DNA from: Planctomycetota bacterium
GTDB lineage: Bacteria > Planctomycetota > JACQVV01 > JASMLP01
Assembly (NCBI GenBank): GCA_030748635.1
Contig: JASMLP010000147.1
Location: forward strand, 81,268 to 145,267
DNA: 64,000 bases
Direction of reading: 5' to 3'
The notes below the pieces were generated by a model. The model did not search any database. It worked only from the letters and a program-made list of their open reading frames with translations, and was not told the DNA's origin. This document shows, piece after piece, positions 35,297 through 43,689 of this stretch; position 1 is the first letter of the stretch; each line of letters starts with the position of its first letter. The translations under genes were made by a program, and so were the position numbers.

Positions 35297-36250
35297 TCAG
35301 TCCTTTCGGCTCAGAACACTTTCGATACGCTGAAGAATTTCGTCCGGAAGCTCGATACTTGCGGCTCCAACATTTTCTGTCATCTGCCGAGGCGACGTTG
35401 CTCCCACAATCACACTGGCCACTTCGGGGTTTCGTAAACACCAGGAAAGCGCTAACTGAGCGAGGCTACAGTCCATCTCTTGGGCAATCTCTCGCAATTC
35501 ATCTACCATCGCCAGATTTCTCGGAGTCATTCGTGGCAACAGAAACTGATTGATCGACTCATTGGATGCTCGGCTTCCGTCGGGGATCTTTCCTCCGGAA
35601 TACTTGCCCGTCAACACCCCCTGAGCTAACGGACTGAATACAATCTGACCCACGCCCAGCCGAGCTGACACCGGAAGGATTTCCGCTTCTATGCTCCTGT
35701 CGATCATATTGTATGGAGGCTGATTGGAGCGAAGTGGATGACTCCGAAAGTGTTCAGAGCATCGAACCGCTTCCGAAATTTGGTCTGCGCTCCAACAACT
35801 GACTCCCCAGTAGAGGATTTTCCCCTGCCGACAGAGATCGTCCATGGTTTGAACCACCTCAGCAACCGGCGTTTCGGGATCGTATCGATGGCATTGATAG
35901 AGATCCAGATATTCGGTTTTCAGCCGACTCAGACTGGCGTGAACAGCTTCGATCAGATGCTTTCGACTCAGACCACGATCATTGATCCCGTCAGACATCG
36001 GCCAGAAACACTTGCTCGCAAGAACCAGATCTTCCCGACGATACTCTTTCAGCACCTCACCCAAACACGTTTCGGCTAGCCCTCGACCATAAATATCCGC
36101 CGTATCGTAAAAATTGACTCCGGCATCGTAGGCCGTTCGAACGATTTCGACGACTCGGGACTTCTCAACAGTCGTCCCGAAAGTAAGCCACGAGCCCAGA
36201 CTCACGACACTGACTTTCATGCCCGATTCACCCAATCGACGATACTTCAT
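35297..36250 (-). CDS. Aldo/keto reductase (AKR6/7-like)
   Basis: 317 aa from the ATG at 36250, which has AGAGGG six bases upstream. NADPH-dependent reductase of the voltage-channel beta-subunit-like group. The catalytic tetrad is visible: Asp in FYDTADIYG, Tyr in the same motif, Lys in LASKCFWPM and His in YQCHRYDPE; the C-terminal VIVGATSPRQMTEN binds the cofactor phosphate. Substrate unknown, probably small aldehydes or ketones. It follows the ALDH7 gene by 32 bases on the same strand, so the pair may reduce and oxidise related aldehydes. Confidence 0.9.
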   Translation of the reverse strand: MKYRRLGESGMKVSVVSLGSWLTFGTTVEKSRVVEIVRTAYDAGVNFYDTADIYGRGLAETCLGEVLKEYRREDLVLASKCFWPMSDGINDRGLSRKHLIEAVHASLSRLKTEYLDLYQCHRYDPETPVAEVVQTMDDLCRQGKILYWGVSCWSADQISEAVRCSEHFRSHPLRSNQPPYNMIDRSIEAEILPVSARLGVGQIVFSPLAQGVLTGKYSGGKIPDGSRASNESINQFLLPRMTPRNLAMVDELREIAQEMDCSLAQLALSWCLRNPEVASVIVGATSPRQMTENVGAASIELPDEILQRIESVLSRKD

Positions 36251-36282
36251 CACACACCCTCTCTTTATGCTCTTGGAGACTC

Positions 36283-37818
36283 TTAATCGGATTTCGACCC
36301 GAACTCGATCCCTTGGGCCAATGGTAGATCGACCCCCCAGTTGATCGTCGAAGTCTGGCGTCTCATATAGGCCTTCCATGCATCCGATCCCGCCTCACGC
36401 CCCCCCCCGGTATCCTTTTCGCCTCCAAAAGCCCCGCCAATTTCGGCCCCACTGGTTCCAATATTGACGTTAGCGATTCCGCAGTCACTGCCCAGAGGAG
36501 AGAGAAACCGTTCCGCGACACGAAGACTGTCGGTGAATAGAGCGGAACTCAGCCCCTGGGGCACCGCATTTTGCTGATCGATCACATCTTCCAAGTTCGA
36601 ATAACGCATCACATAAAGAATCGGAGCAAAGGTTTCCTCGTGAACAATAGGCATATCGTGTCGAGCCGCGACCAACGTGGGTTCGACAAAATAGCCCTGA
36701 GCGCAAGATCCTTCTTCAATACGCCCCCCTCCGAACAGGATCTCGCCTCCTTGCTTCACCACATCCTGAAGCGCGGATACCATGTTTTCGATCGCAGTCC
36801 CATGAATCAATGGACCCATCAACACGCCTTCATCGAGGGGATTTCCAACCGGAACCTGCGCGTAGGCTTCACGCAATCGGGGAACAAATTCATCATAAAT
36901 CCCCTCATGCACAAAAAGGCGACGTGTCGTCGTACAGCGTTGCCCCGAGGTCCCTACGGAACCGAAAAGAACTCCGCGCAAAGCCAGGTCGAGATCAGCG
37001 TCTTCAGCCAGAATCACCGCGTTATTTCCTCCGAGCTCGAGTAAACAACGCCCCAATCGAGCCGCTACCGCGCCCCCGACCTCTCTCCCCATTCGACAAC
37101 TTCCGGTAGCAGAAACGAGAGGAATACGAGAATCTTCGACCAATCGTTTTCCGATCGGATCGACATCCCCCACCAGAAGAGTGGAAACTCCGGGAAAACC
37201 GTGCCTCGAGAAAACCTCGTGAGCAATCTTCTGAACGGCCACCGCACAGAGGGGGGTCTCGGGCGAGGGCTTCCAAACCAGAGAGTCTCCACAAACAGCG
37301 GCCACGAGCGCATTCCAACTCCAGACCGCAACCGGAAAATTGAATGCCGTCAACACCCCCACCACTCCCAGCGGATGCCACTGTTCGAACATCCTGTGGA
37401 GCGAACGCTCACTAGCCATCGTAAGGCCGTAAAGTTGCCGAGAGAGACCGACCGCGAAGTCTCCCATATCGATCATCTCTTGGACCTCACCCTCCCCCTC
37501 GGGAAGAATTTTTCCCATCTCCAAGGAGACCAGCGTTCCCAGAGCCCTCTTTTTTTTTCGCAACTCCAGACAAAGTTCTCGCACGACCTCGCCCCGGCGA
37601 GGAGGAGGAACCATCCGCCACACATCAAAGGCGTCCACCGCGTCTTGTACCACTCGTTCATAATCGCCAGAACCCGCTTGCAACACGGTCGCAATGGGCG
37701 AACCCGTACTCGGGTTGATGCTAACGAGTTCTTTTCCTTCTGGTCGAGCGATCCAACTCGCTCCACAAACACCGGAGTTGACTTCCGATAGCCCTAACTC
37801 TTTCAGCATAGCATCCAT
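36283..37818 (-). CDS. Aldehyde dehydrogenase, ALDH7 (aminoadipate-semialdehyde) type
   Basis: 511 aa. NAD(P)-dependent oxidation of an aldehyde to an acid. LELGGNNAVILAEDADLD and GTSGQRCTTTRRLFVHE hold the catalytic Glu and Cys, and the C-terminal NVNIGTSGAEIGGAFGGEK and SDAWKAYMRR are specific to ALDH7A1/AmaB enzymes, which oxidise alpha-aminoadipate semialdehyde in lysine breakdown and also detoxify lipid aldehydes. No other lysine-catabolism gene is nearby, so general aldehyde clearance is equally possible. A good ribosome site (GAGGGAGGG) precedes the ATG. First gene of a pair with the aldo/keto reductase. Confidence 0.9.
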   Translation of the reverse strand: MDAMLKELGLSEVNSGVCGASWIARPEGKELVSINPSTGSPIATVLQAGSGDYERVVQDAVDAFDVWRMVPPPRRGEVVRELCLELRKKKRALGTLVSLEMGKILPEGEGEVQEMIDMGDFAVGLSRQLYGLTMASERSLHRMFEQWHPLGVVGVLTAFNFPVAVWSWNALVAAVCGDSLVWKPSPETPLCAVAVQKIAHEVFSRHGFPGVSTLLVGDVDPIGKRLVEDSRIPLVSATGSCRMGREVGGAVAARLGRCLLELGGNNAVILAEDADLDLALRGVLFGSVGTSGQRCTTTRRLFVHEGIYDEFVPRLREAYAQVPVGNPLDEGVLMGPLIHGTAIENMVSALQDVVKQGGEILFGGGRIEEGSCAQGYFVEPTLVAARHDMPIVHEETFAPILYVMRYSNLEDVIDQQNAVPQGLSSALFTDSLRVAERFLSPLGSDCGIANVNIGTSGAEIGGAFGGEKDTGGGREAGSDAWKAYMRRQTSTINWGVDLPLAQGIEFGSKSD

Positions 37819-37872
37819 GATGACCCTCCCTCATTCTTGGCCCGCCCAGGAAATCCTGACGGTAGTGGGCGA

Positions 37873-37901
37873 ATCTTACTGAGGGACGCAAAACGTCGCA
37901 A
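37873..37901 (-). promoter_or_regulatory. Promoter candidate for the ALDH7/AKR pair
   Basis: Minus strand TTGCGA (37901-37896), a 17-base spacer and TAAGAT (37878-37873), about 54 bases before the ATG. Both boxes match at four of six positions. Confidence 0.35.
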
Positions 37902-37933
37902 ACTGTTCTTGCAACTCAAGGCCGGGTGTAGCT

Positions 37934-38521
37934 TCAGGACCGATCCGGCAATCGTTCCATACTCAAGCCCAGAGCCGAAACACGTGCCTCGATCTCTTCC
38001 TCCATGCTCTCCTGACCGAGAGACAACCCCCCAAAAAGGACTCCCTCGAAAGATCGGGCTCCGACCAGATAAAACGTACCGTGATCCTCGGGTCCCAGAA
38101 CGATATCGGTTTCATCCATTCGGGAAAACGCGTAATCAATGAGTTCAGGATCCACCTCCAGATCATCACTTCCCAGAAGCACGACCCGCTCTGCGCCCTG
38201 ACTAAACCCCCCATGAAAAGCGTGATCCAAGCGGGTCCCCAGATCCCCGTCGACCTGAGGCAAATAGTGGCTATCCCTCTGGAGCCAGTTACGATACCGA
38301 TCCAGAGGCTCAATCGGATGACAATAGAGGTGAAAAGTCATTCGATTTTCGGTCCACTGACTGAATCGTTCGATCACCTTCTCCGCCATTTCCCCGTACA
38401 GTTTGGCCGCCATGTCATCACCAAATTCGATGGCCATCCGGGTTTTCAGGTATCCCGGAGAGGGGTAGATCAGAAAAAGCCCTAGCAAGCGTGTGGAGTC
38501 GAGGGTAGGCATGGAGAACAT
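37934..38521 (-). CDS. DUF2064/TIGR04282 GT-A-type glycosyltransferase-like protein
   Basis: 195 aa from the ATG at 38521 (GGGG five bases before it); the ATG at 38512 is also possible. LGLFLIYPSPGYLKTRMA is the nucleotide-sugar binding start, QVDGDLGTRLDHAFHGGFSQG and VVLLGSDDLEVDPELI carry the DxD-like acids, and VLGPEDHGTFYLVG is the family's last motif. DUF2064 proteins are related to nucleotidyltransferases such as CofC and MobA. The actual substrate is unknown. It stands alone, facing away from the GH18 gene. Confidence 0.75.
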   Translation of the reverse strand: MFSMPTLDSTRLLGLFLIYPSPGYLKTRMAIEFGDDMAAKLYGEMAEKVIERFSQWTENRMTFHLYCHPIEPLDRYRNWLQRDSHYLPQVDGDLGTRLDHAFHGGFSQGAERVVLLGSDDLEVDPELIDYAFSRMDETDIVLGPEDHGTFYLVGARSFEGVLFGGLSLGQESMEEEIEARVSALGLSMERLPDRS

Positions 38522-38777
38522 TGTACCCCAGGAATCCTCAACAGGTGAGTCCCTGACATCAGAGATCGCAAAAGGCAAAGACGTAACACTCCTCTGTTAC
38601 CAACCGAAACCACCTCCCCTCTCCCGATCCGCCCCACAACACCGCAAACTACTTCATGACAACAATTTGCGATATCCCCAAAAGAAGGAACGGTTCTTGC
38701 TCCTATTTCCTGACGACGGATTCGGTCGACAGGGGGATATGGACTGACCCATACCCTTCCACGGGAGATACCTCACG
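38522..38777. other. 256-base divergent intergenic region
   Basis: This separates the DUF2064 gene (minus) from the GH18 gene (plus). An 84-codon ORF at 38493-38747 covers much of it but overlaps the start of the DUF2064 gene and has no recognisable domain, so I do not call it. No clear promoter, repeat or RNA structure seen. Confidence 0.4.
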
Positions 38778-39869
38778 ATGTCTCGATTCGACCTGCCACA
38801 GACCCTAAAGCCTCTGCGCGCTCTCAGCCTGGCCTCCATTTTTCTCGCAGCCCTGAGCTGCGTGCCATCCAACGGCCCTACCACGCCAACTCCACCTCCG
38901 GCACCACCCGCCCCCACCTACGAGGTCGCGGCCTGGGCTCCCTGGACACACCTCGGTTCTGTCAAAAAATCCCTGACAGATAACATGGGAACCATCGATG
39001 TCGCCCACCTGTTCTGGTACTGGCTCGACAGCGACTATCGGGTCAAAGGTCGTAGCTATGTCGATCCCCAACTGGTCAACACTCTCCGACAAAATGGAGT
39101 GACCATTATTCCGACCGTCACCGATGGATTTGTAAACGGCCGAGTTCTCGGAACGCTCTCCAACAGCACACGTCGTTCCCAGCACATCCAAGATCTCGTC
39201 GATCTTGTCGTGAAAAACAACTACGACGGAGTCGACCTCGACTACGAAAACATCGGAGCTTCTGGTCGAGACCTGTTCAGCGCCTTTGTCGAAGACCTGG
39301 CGATGGAACTGCACAGAAAAAACAAATTACTCAGCATCACCGTGTACTCGAAATCCAGTTCTCCTGGTCGCTGGAACACTCAGAAATCCCACGATTATCA
39401 GCGTATCGGTGCCGCGGCGGATCGGATCAACGTCATGAGCTACGGATACGGATATGCCGGTGGACCTCCCAACCCTATCGGACCGGTTCACTACCTGGAA
39501 AAAAACTTCGCCTTTGCCATAACGAAGATTCCGGCCAAGAAGATATTTCTCGGTATCCCCTTCTACGGCAGAGATTGGGCCGCGGGTGAAAAAGGAAAGT
39601 CCTTGACCCACCCGAGTGTGGCCAGCCGAATCGCCACCTACAACCCAACCATATCCTATGAATCCAAGAATGGGGAATCCTCCTTCACCTACACCAAAAG
39701 CGGAGTGAAACATACCGTCTGGTTTCAGTCGCCCCAAGGAATCGCGGACAAGATGAAGGTCGTCACCAAATACGGACTGGGGGGAATCGCTATCTGGCGC
39801 CTGGGCAATGAAGACCCCAGGCTCTGGGACTCCATCCGAAAAGGCCTCAAACCCGGCGCTGGTCAGTAA
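38778..39869 (+). CDS. Lipoprotein-like GH18 glycosidase
   Basis: 363 aa. The N-terminus has a hydrophobic stretch ending ALSC at about residue 28, a plausible lipobox, followed by a Pro/Thr linker. The rest is a GH18 barrel: NYDGVDLDYENIG contains DxxDxDxE with the catalytic Glu, then INVMSYGYGYAGG and FLGIPFYGRDW. GH18 enzymes cleave beta-1,4 GlcNAc linkages in chitin or peptidoglycan; this compact form resembles YaaH/YdhD-type cell-wall hydrolases more than large chitinases. It would sit in the periplasm or at the outer membrane. It converges with the GlmS-like gene, with a structured region between them. Confidence 0.85.
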   Translation: MSRFDLPQTLKPLRALSLASIFLAALSCVPSNGPTTPTPPPAPPAPTYEVAAWAPWTHLGSVKKSLTDNMGTIDVAHLFWYWLDSDYRVKGRSYVDPQLVNTLRQNGVTIIPTVTDGFVNGRVLGTLSNSTRRSQHIQDLVDLVVKNNYDGVDLDYENIGASGRDLFSAFVEDLAMELHRKNKLLSITVYSKSSSPGRWNTQKSHDYQRIGAAADRINVMSYGYGYAGGPPNPIGPVHYLEKNFAFAITKIPAKKIFLGIPFYGRDWAAGEKGKSLTHPSVASRIATYNPTISYESKNGESSFTYTKSGVKHTVWFQSPQGIADKMKVVTKYGLGGIAIWRLGNEDPRLWDSIRKGLKPGAGQ

Positions 39870-39875
39870 CAGAAT

Positions 39876-39968
39876 TTTGCGATCGAGGGTCTTTGCCCTC
39901 AATACAAATCATTCTTATCCCCGAAGCCCAGCGCCTCAGGTGCTGGGCGACGCCCCCTCGATCGCAAA
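39876..39968. repeat. Nested inverted repeats at convergent 3' ends
   Basis: TTTGCGATCGAGGG (39876-39889) is repeated as its exact reverse complement at 39955-39968. Inside lie a 10-bp hairpin with a TCA loop (39926-39948) across the GlmS-like stop codon and a competing short stem GAGGG/CCCTC (39885-39900). No T-run follows on either strand. It may act as a two-way transcription end or RNA stabiliser. Confidence 0.6.
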
Positions 39969-42900
39969 GATGGTCTCGGCAATCCGGTCCACCGATCGGG
40001 TAAGAAGAAACTCTGGGCTAAGAGCTTCGAGATAACGCTCTTCCCAGACGACATTGGCCTCTTCGACCGCATTGCGAATTTCCTCCAACTTGGACCCCAG
40101 CAGAGACTGCTTCTCGCCCAGTTCGAGGTGCTCGACAAAGGACAGGTGCACCAGCAGCAAACGTGTCACCCGAGCTCGATCATCGAGCAAAGGTAAAACC
40201 AAAAGTCGCTTTTGATCCGACTTCCCAATCCCCAGATAGAGCTCCCGCCGCATCACAATCGTGCGTTTGTTACCGACCAAAGGAGCCCCAGAATCGGCTC
40301 GACTTTTCATCGCCTGGGCAACCCCAGCCTTCTTGAGAGTTTCAATTCGTGACTCTTCATGGGGTCGACCGAACGCGTCCAGTCCTTCTACAGAATAAAC
40401 GGTGTAACCGGCAACTTCATGAACAGAAGACTGCAAAGCCCGTAACGTCGACACGTCACGAAATCCGACCTGATCCACTCCCACCTGCAATTCCCTCAGG
40501 ACATCAAAAAGAGACCCTTGAGGAAATCCTTCCGGCCGACTGGTTCCAACCGTGACCGTTTTGGCCTGATGTTTGATCGCATCAATCGGACGAGACAGGT
40601 CATCGATTGCGCGCCCCAAATGATTGAGAAACTCATCCACGACATTCTCGTAAGTGGGGGGACGATCGAACTCGACCACAAAATCCGAGAGAGGAGCCTT
40701 TCCCTGAACATACTTGAATAACAGGGCCAGGTTTGCGCAGGTATCAGATTCCAGCGAGGAGGCATAGCGACGTTCTTGTTTTCGACGACAAAAATCTCGA
40801 TAAGAAAGATCCAGAAAACCCCTCAGTTCCTGATCGGAAAGAAGACGGGAAAGGTCCTGGCTCATCCCACCGGACCAGATACGAGCTACCAATTCGGATC
40901 GAATGTGCCCGAAGAATTGGCTCTCTTTATCCAAAGCTCGCGCCGCCGCATATCCCCAAAGATGTCCCGCCATTGTGCACAAAACCAATGAAATCGATTC
41001 CGAAGCTCTCGGGATATGTAGAACATGAACCGCATAAGGGTCAAAGCGCGTCTCCTCCTCGCTGGCGATCACAACCGGCTGAGCCTTGTGCGCCTTGAAA
41101 ATCGCGACATCTTTGACCAGATCCCCCAAAACCGACTCGCGGCTTCCCGCCGCGCATACCAAGAGCAACGGTTCGCTGGAAAGATCGATATGCTTCTTGT
41201 CTTCCACGACATCACAGGCGATCGATTTGTAACAAAGCTCGCTCAGCTTGATTCGGATTTCCTGAGCGGCAATAAAATTGGGGCCACTCCCTACAACCGC
41301 CCAATGCTTTTGAGTAGGAGCCAGCGCCTGCGCCGACTCATTGATGGACTCATGATCCGCGTGGATACGTGCCAGCATGGCCGGAAGACTTCGAAGCTCC
41401 TCGAGTCCTGCCGCGATATCTTTCATATCCATGGTTTCGAAAATCCGAGCAAACTGCAAAGCCAGCACCGCCCCCGCAGTTACCTGCGAATAGAAGGCTT
41501 TTGTGCTCGCCACTGACATCTCGACATCCCGACCGTCGGAAGTATAAAAAACACCATCGACCTTATGGGTCACATCCGAGCCCCGCCGATTGACAATCGC
41601 CAAGGTGTAGGCTCCCCTCGAGATCGCGAGATCGACAGCACGATTCGTATCGGTCGTCGTTCCACTTTGAGTCACCGCAATCACCAGAGAGTCTGTCATG
41701 TCCGGGGAAAGAGCAAACCCGGAGAATTCACTCGACTTCAGCCCATAAACCGACACATTCGCTCCCGTCAACTGACGACCTACCAGCGCGGAGCAAGCCT
41801 GCCCAGCCACCGCCGCGGTTCCCTGACCGATAAAAACAATCCGACGAATCCGTCCCTGCTGAAGAGCCTCGACAACCCGACTGGGCAAAATCTCTTCGCC
41901 CAAATTGAAGGAAATCTCTTTCTTGGACCCCGAACGCTTTACATCAAATTTTCCTTGAAGAGTTTTTGATACCGACCGGGGAGCCTCGGAGATTTCCTTG
42001 GCGAAAAAGTGCTCAAAATCGGATCGATCTATATCTCGAGTTGTAATCTCCGCCGTTTTGAGATCTTCCTCCGTCCACGTCATCGGCGTCCCGTCGTACC
42101 AGATTCCACGGATCGCCTGAAGCCCCGAGCCTCGCCGGACATCGATGCAAAGAATCTGTCCGTTCGATTGCGGCTTCGAGGGGTCCCGAAGAGCCTCTCC
42201 GTCCATCCGGAGATACGAGGAAGTTTCCTCAACCACCCCATACACCTCGGATGCATAAATTATTCGCCCTTCAGCCAATCCGACATAGATCGACTGTCCG
42301 GAGCCCCGAAGAGCCAGAAACACCTGTCCGGGCGATCGGTCGGTCTCCAAAGCGACGGCATGCGAGCCCTCGAATTCATTCACGGTTCGGCGAAAAGCCT
42401 CTAAAGGCTCAACCCCCTGTGAAAGATGTCGTTCGGCCAGAACGGGGATCACCTTGGCATCCGTGGTGATCGTAGAGGCAATGCAACGACCGGTCTCCTG
42501 CTCATGAATTCGACGCAACTCATCGAAGTTGTCGATATCTCCATTCATGGCGGCTACAACCACCCCGGAACTCTCCTCACGGTCACCCAGAGTTCTACCA
42601 TCCAGCGGATGACAGTTGGGCACATTGATAATGCCGTTGGAGGCCCATCGAGTGTGAGCCATCAAACGAACTTTCACTCCTGGGTGAACCAAAGCAGCCC
42701 GCAAAAGTCCATCCTTCGAAATGGCTTCCCGAAGAGCTCGCGCGTTGTCCCCCATTTTTCCGATCTCTGAGGCCACCTTGTAAAGAAACGTGATCGAGGG
42801 ACTCCCCGAGGAGACATTCCATAGGACGGAACCGTTTGCCGCGTCCTGAATTCCACGACGGCGGACCGATTCTTCCGCCAATCCACTAGACAGCCAGGAC

Positions 42901-43508
42901 TCTTCGATCTCTTGGAGTTGGTTCAAGTCGACTGGGGAGAGAGAACAAGAAAGTCCGAGGGAATCTCTACCACGAACTTCGAGTCGATCCATCGCATCGA
43001 GAACGATTTGAATCCGATGATATTCCCGAAAGACAGAATCGGTCCCGGTAGAAAACAGATCTTCTCCCATCAGGGCGAGAATCGGATCACGCTTGGCCAG
43101 CACCTCTTTTTCCAGAGCCCAGCTGACATCTCGAACTCGAACCAAGGCCGCGTTAACCGATTCGATCACCTGAGAGGAAAGTGCAGAACCCTTTCCCAGT
43201 AAACTCTCCTCCCGAAAAGAAAACGCATCGAGACGACTGGCAAGTTCTTTCAGAGATTTCCAGGTATCTATATTTCTCAAAACCGGAACCAGGTTCGAAT
43301 AGCTCTTGAGAACCTGAACATAATCCTCCAGCCCGACAAGACGCCCTTCTCCCCCAGCATACTCCTTCGCCTCAATCGTCCCGGAATAAAGTTGAGAGAT
43401 ATTTCGCTGCTCGAGAGCCGAAACAACCTCCGCGATCACTTCCGACGAAGGAATATCCTCTCCCGATTGAAGAGGATCGATTTCAATAATTCCGACCAAT
43501 CCACACAT
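39936..43508 (-). CDS. Giant GlmS-like protein: class II amidotransferase plus two SIS domains with extra regions
   Basis: 1190 aa from the ATG at 43508, which puts the nucleophile Cys at position 2 (MCGLVGII). Normal GlmS is ~610 aa. The amidotransferase is split by a ~145-aa insert after the first strand (about residues 18-165), then resumes with MDRLEVRGRDSLG, AHTRWASNG, NGDIDNF and TTDAKVIPV. SIS1 (about 555-690) has GQGTAAVAG, VTQSGTTTDTNRAV and VASTKAF; SIS2 (735-870) has VGSGPNFIAAQEIRIKLSE. The final ~310 residues match nothing I know. It would make glucosamine-6-phosphate from glutamine and fructose-6-phosphate, or a related amino sugar. The GlmS-typical C-terminal active-site loop is not obvious, so the product is uncertain. 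Monocistronic. Confidence 0.8.
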   Translation of the reverse strand: MCGLVGIIEIDPLQSGEDIPSSEVIAEVVSALEQRNISQLYSGTIEAKEYAGGEGRLVGLEDYVQVLKSYSNLVPVLRNIDTWKSLKELASRLDAFSFREESLLGKGSALSSQVIESVNAALVRVRDVSWALEKEVLAKRDPILALMGEDLFSTGTDSVFREYHRIQIVLDAMDRLEVRGRDSLGLSCSLSPVDLNQLQEIEESWLSSGLAEESVRRRGIQDAANGSVLWNVSSGSPSITFLYKVASEIGKMGDNARALREAISKDGLLRAALVHPGVKVRLMAHTRWASNGIINVPNCHPLDGRTLGDREESSGVVVAAMNGDIDNFDELRRIHEQETGRCIASTITTDAKVIPVLAERHLSQGVEPLEAFRRTVNEFEGSHAVALETDRSPGQVFLALRGSGQSIYVGLAEGRIIYASEVYGVVEETSSYLRMDGEALRDPSKPQSNGQILCIDVRRGSGLQAIRGIWYDGTPMTWTEEDLKTAEITTRDIDRSDFEHFFAKEISEAPRSVSKTLQGKFDVKRSGSKKEISFNLGEEILPSRVVEALQQGRIRRIVFIGQGTAAVAGQACSALVGRQLTGANVSVYGLKSSEFSGFALSPDMTDSLVIAVTQSGTTTDTNRAVDLAISRGAYTLAIVNRRGSDVTHKVDGVFYTSDGRDVEMSVASTKAFYSQVTAGAVLALQFARIFETMDMKDIAAGLEELRSLPAMLARIHADHESINESAQALAPTQKHWAVVGSGPNFIAAQEIRIKLSELCYKSIACDVVEDKKHIDLSSEPLLLVCAAGSRESVLGDLVKDVAIFKAHKAQPVVIASEEETRFDPYAVHVLHIPRASESISLVLCTMAGHLWGYAAARALDKESQFFGHIRSELVARIWSGGMSQDLSRLLSDQELRGFLDLSYRDFCRRKQERRYASSLESDTCANLALLFKYVQGKAPLSDFVVEFDRPPTYENVVDEFLNHLGRAIDDLSRPIDAIKHQAKTVTVGTSRPEGFPQGSLFDVLRELQVGVDQVGFRDVSTLRALQSSVHEVAGYTVYSVEGLDAFGRPHEESRIETLKKAGVAQAMKSRADSGAPLVGNKRTIVMRRELYLGIGKSDQKRLLVLPLLDDRARVTRLLLVHLSFVEHLELGEKQSLLGSKLEEIRNAVEEANVVWEERYLEALSPEFLLTRSVDRIAETIFAIEGASPST

Positions 43509-43614
43509 AAGCGTTCCGTACTCCGGAAACAACGAACCGTTCTCCGAGGCCTTCCCCTGAGTAACAAGAGGCGCAGATCCTAACCGAGCTTTCCCGGAGT
43601 CGCCACCCGACTCT

Positions 43615-43644
43615 TTGACAGAACCAGACCCATGAGCTTAGGAT
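43615..43644 (+). promoter_or_regulatory. Promoter of the beta-repeat exported protein
   Basis: Perfect TTGACA (43615-43620), an 18-base spacer and TAGGAT (43639-43644). The ATG at 43648 would be before any likely transcript start, which supports translation from the ATG at 43690. Confidence 0.65.
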
Positions 43645-43689
43645 CGCTTGAGGCATCCGATCCGCTCATCGACGCAGGAACCCCAAAAA

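Noticed and set aside
37548-37562. T-run on the + strand, considered as a terminator tail or frameshift site
   Set aside because: It is a Lys/Arg codon run inside the intact ALDH7 gene; the frame continues normally.
38493-38747. 84-codon ORF before the GH18 gene
   Set aside because: Overlaps the start of the DUF2064 gene, no ribosome site and no recognisable domain.
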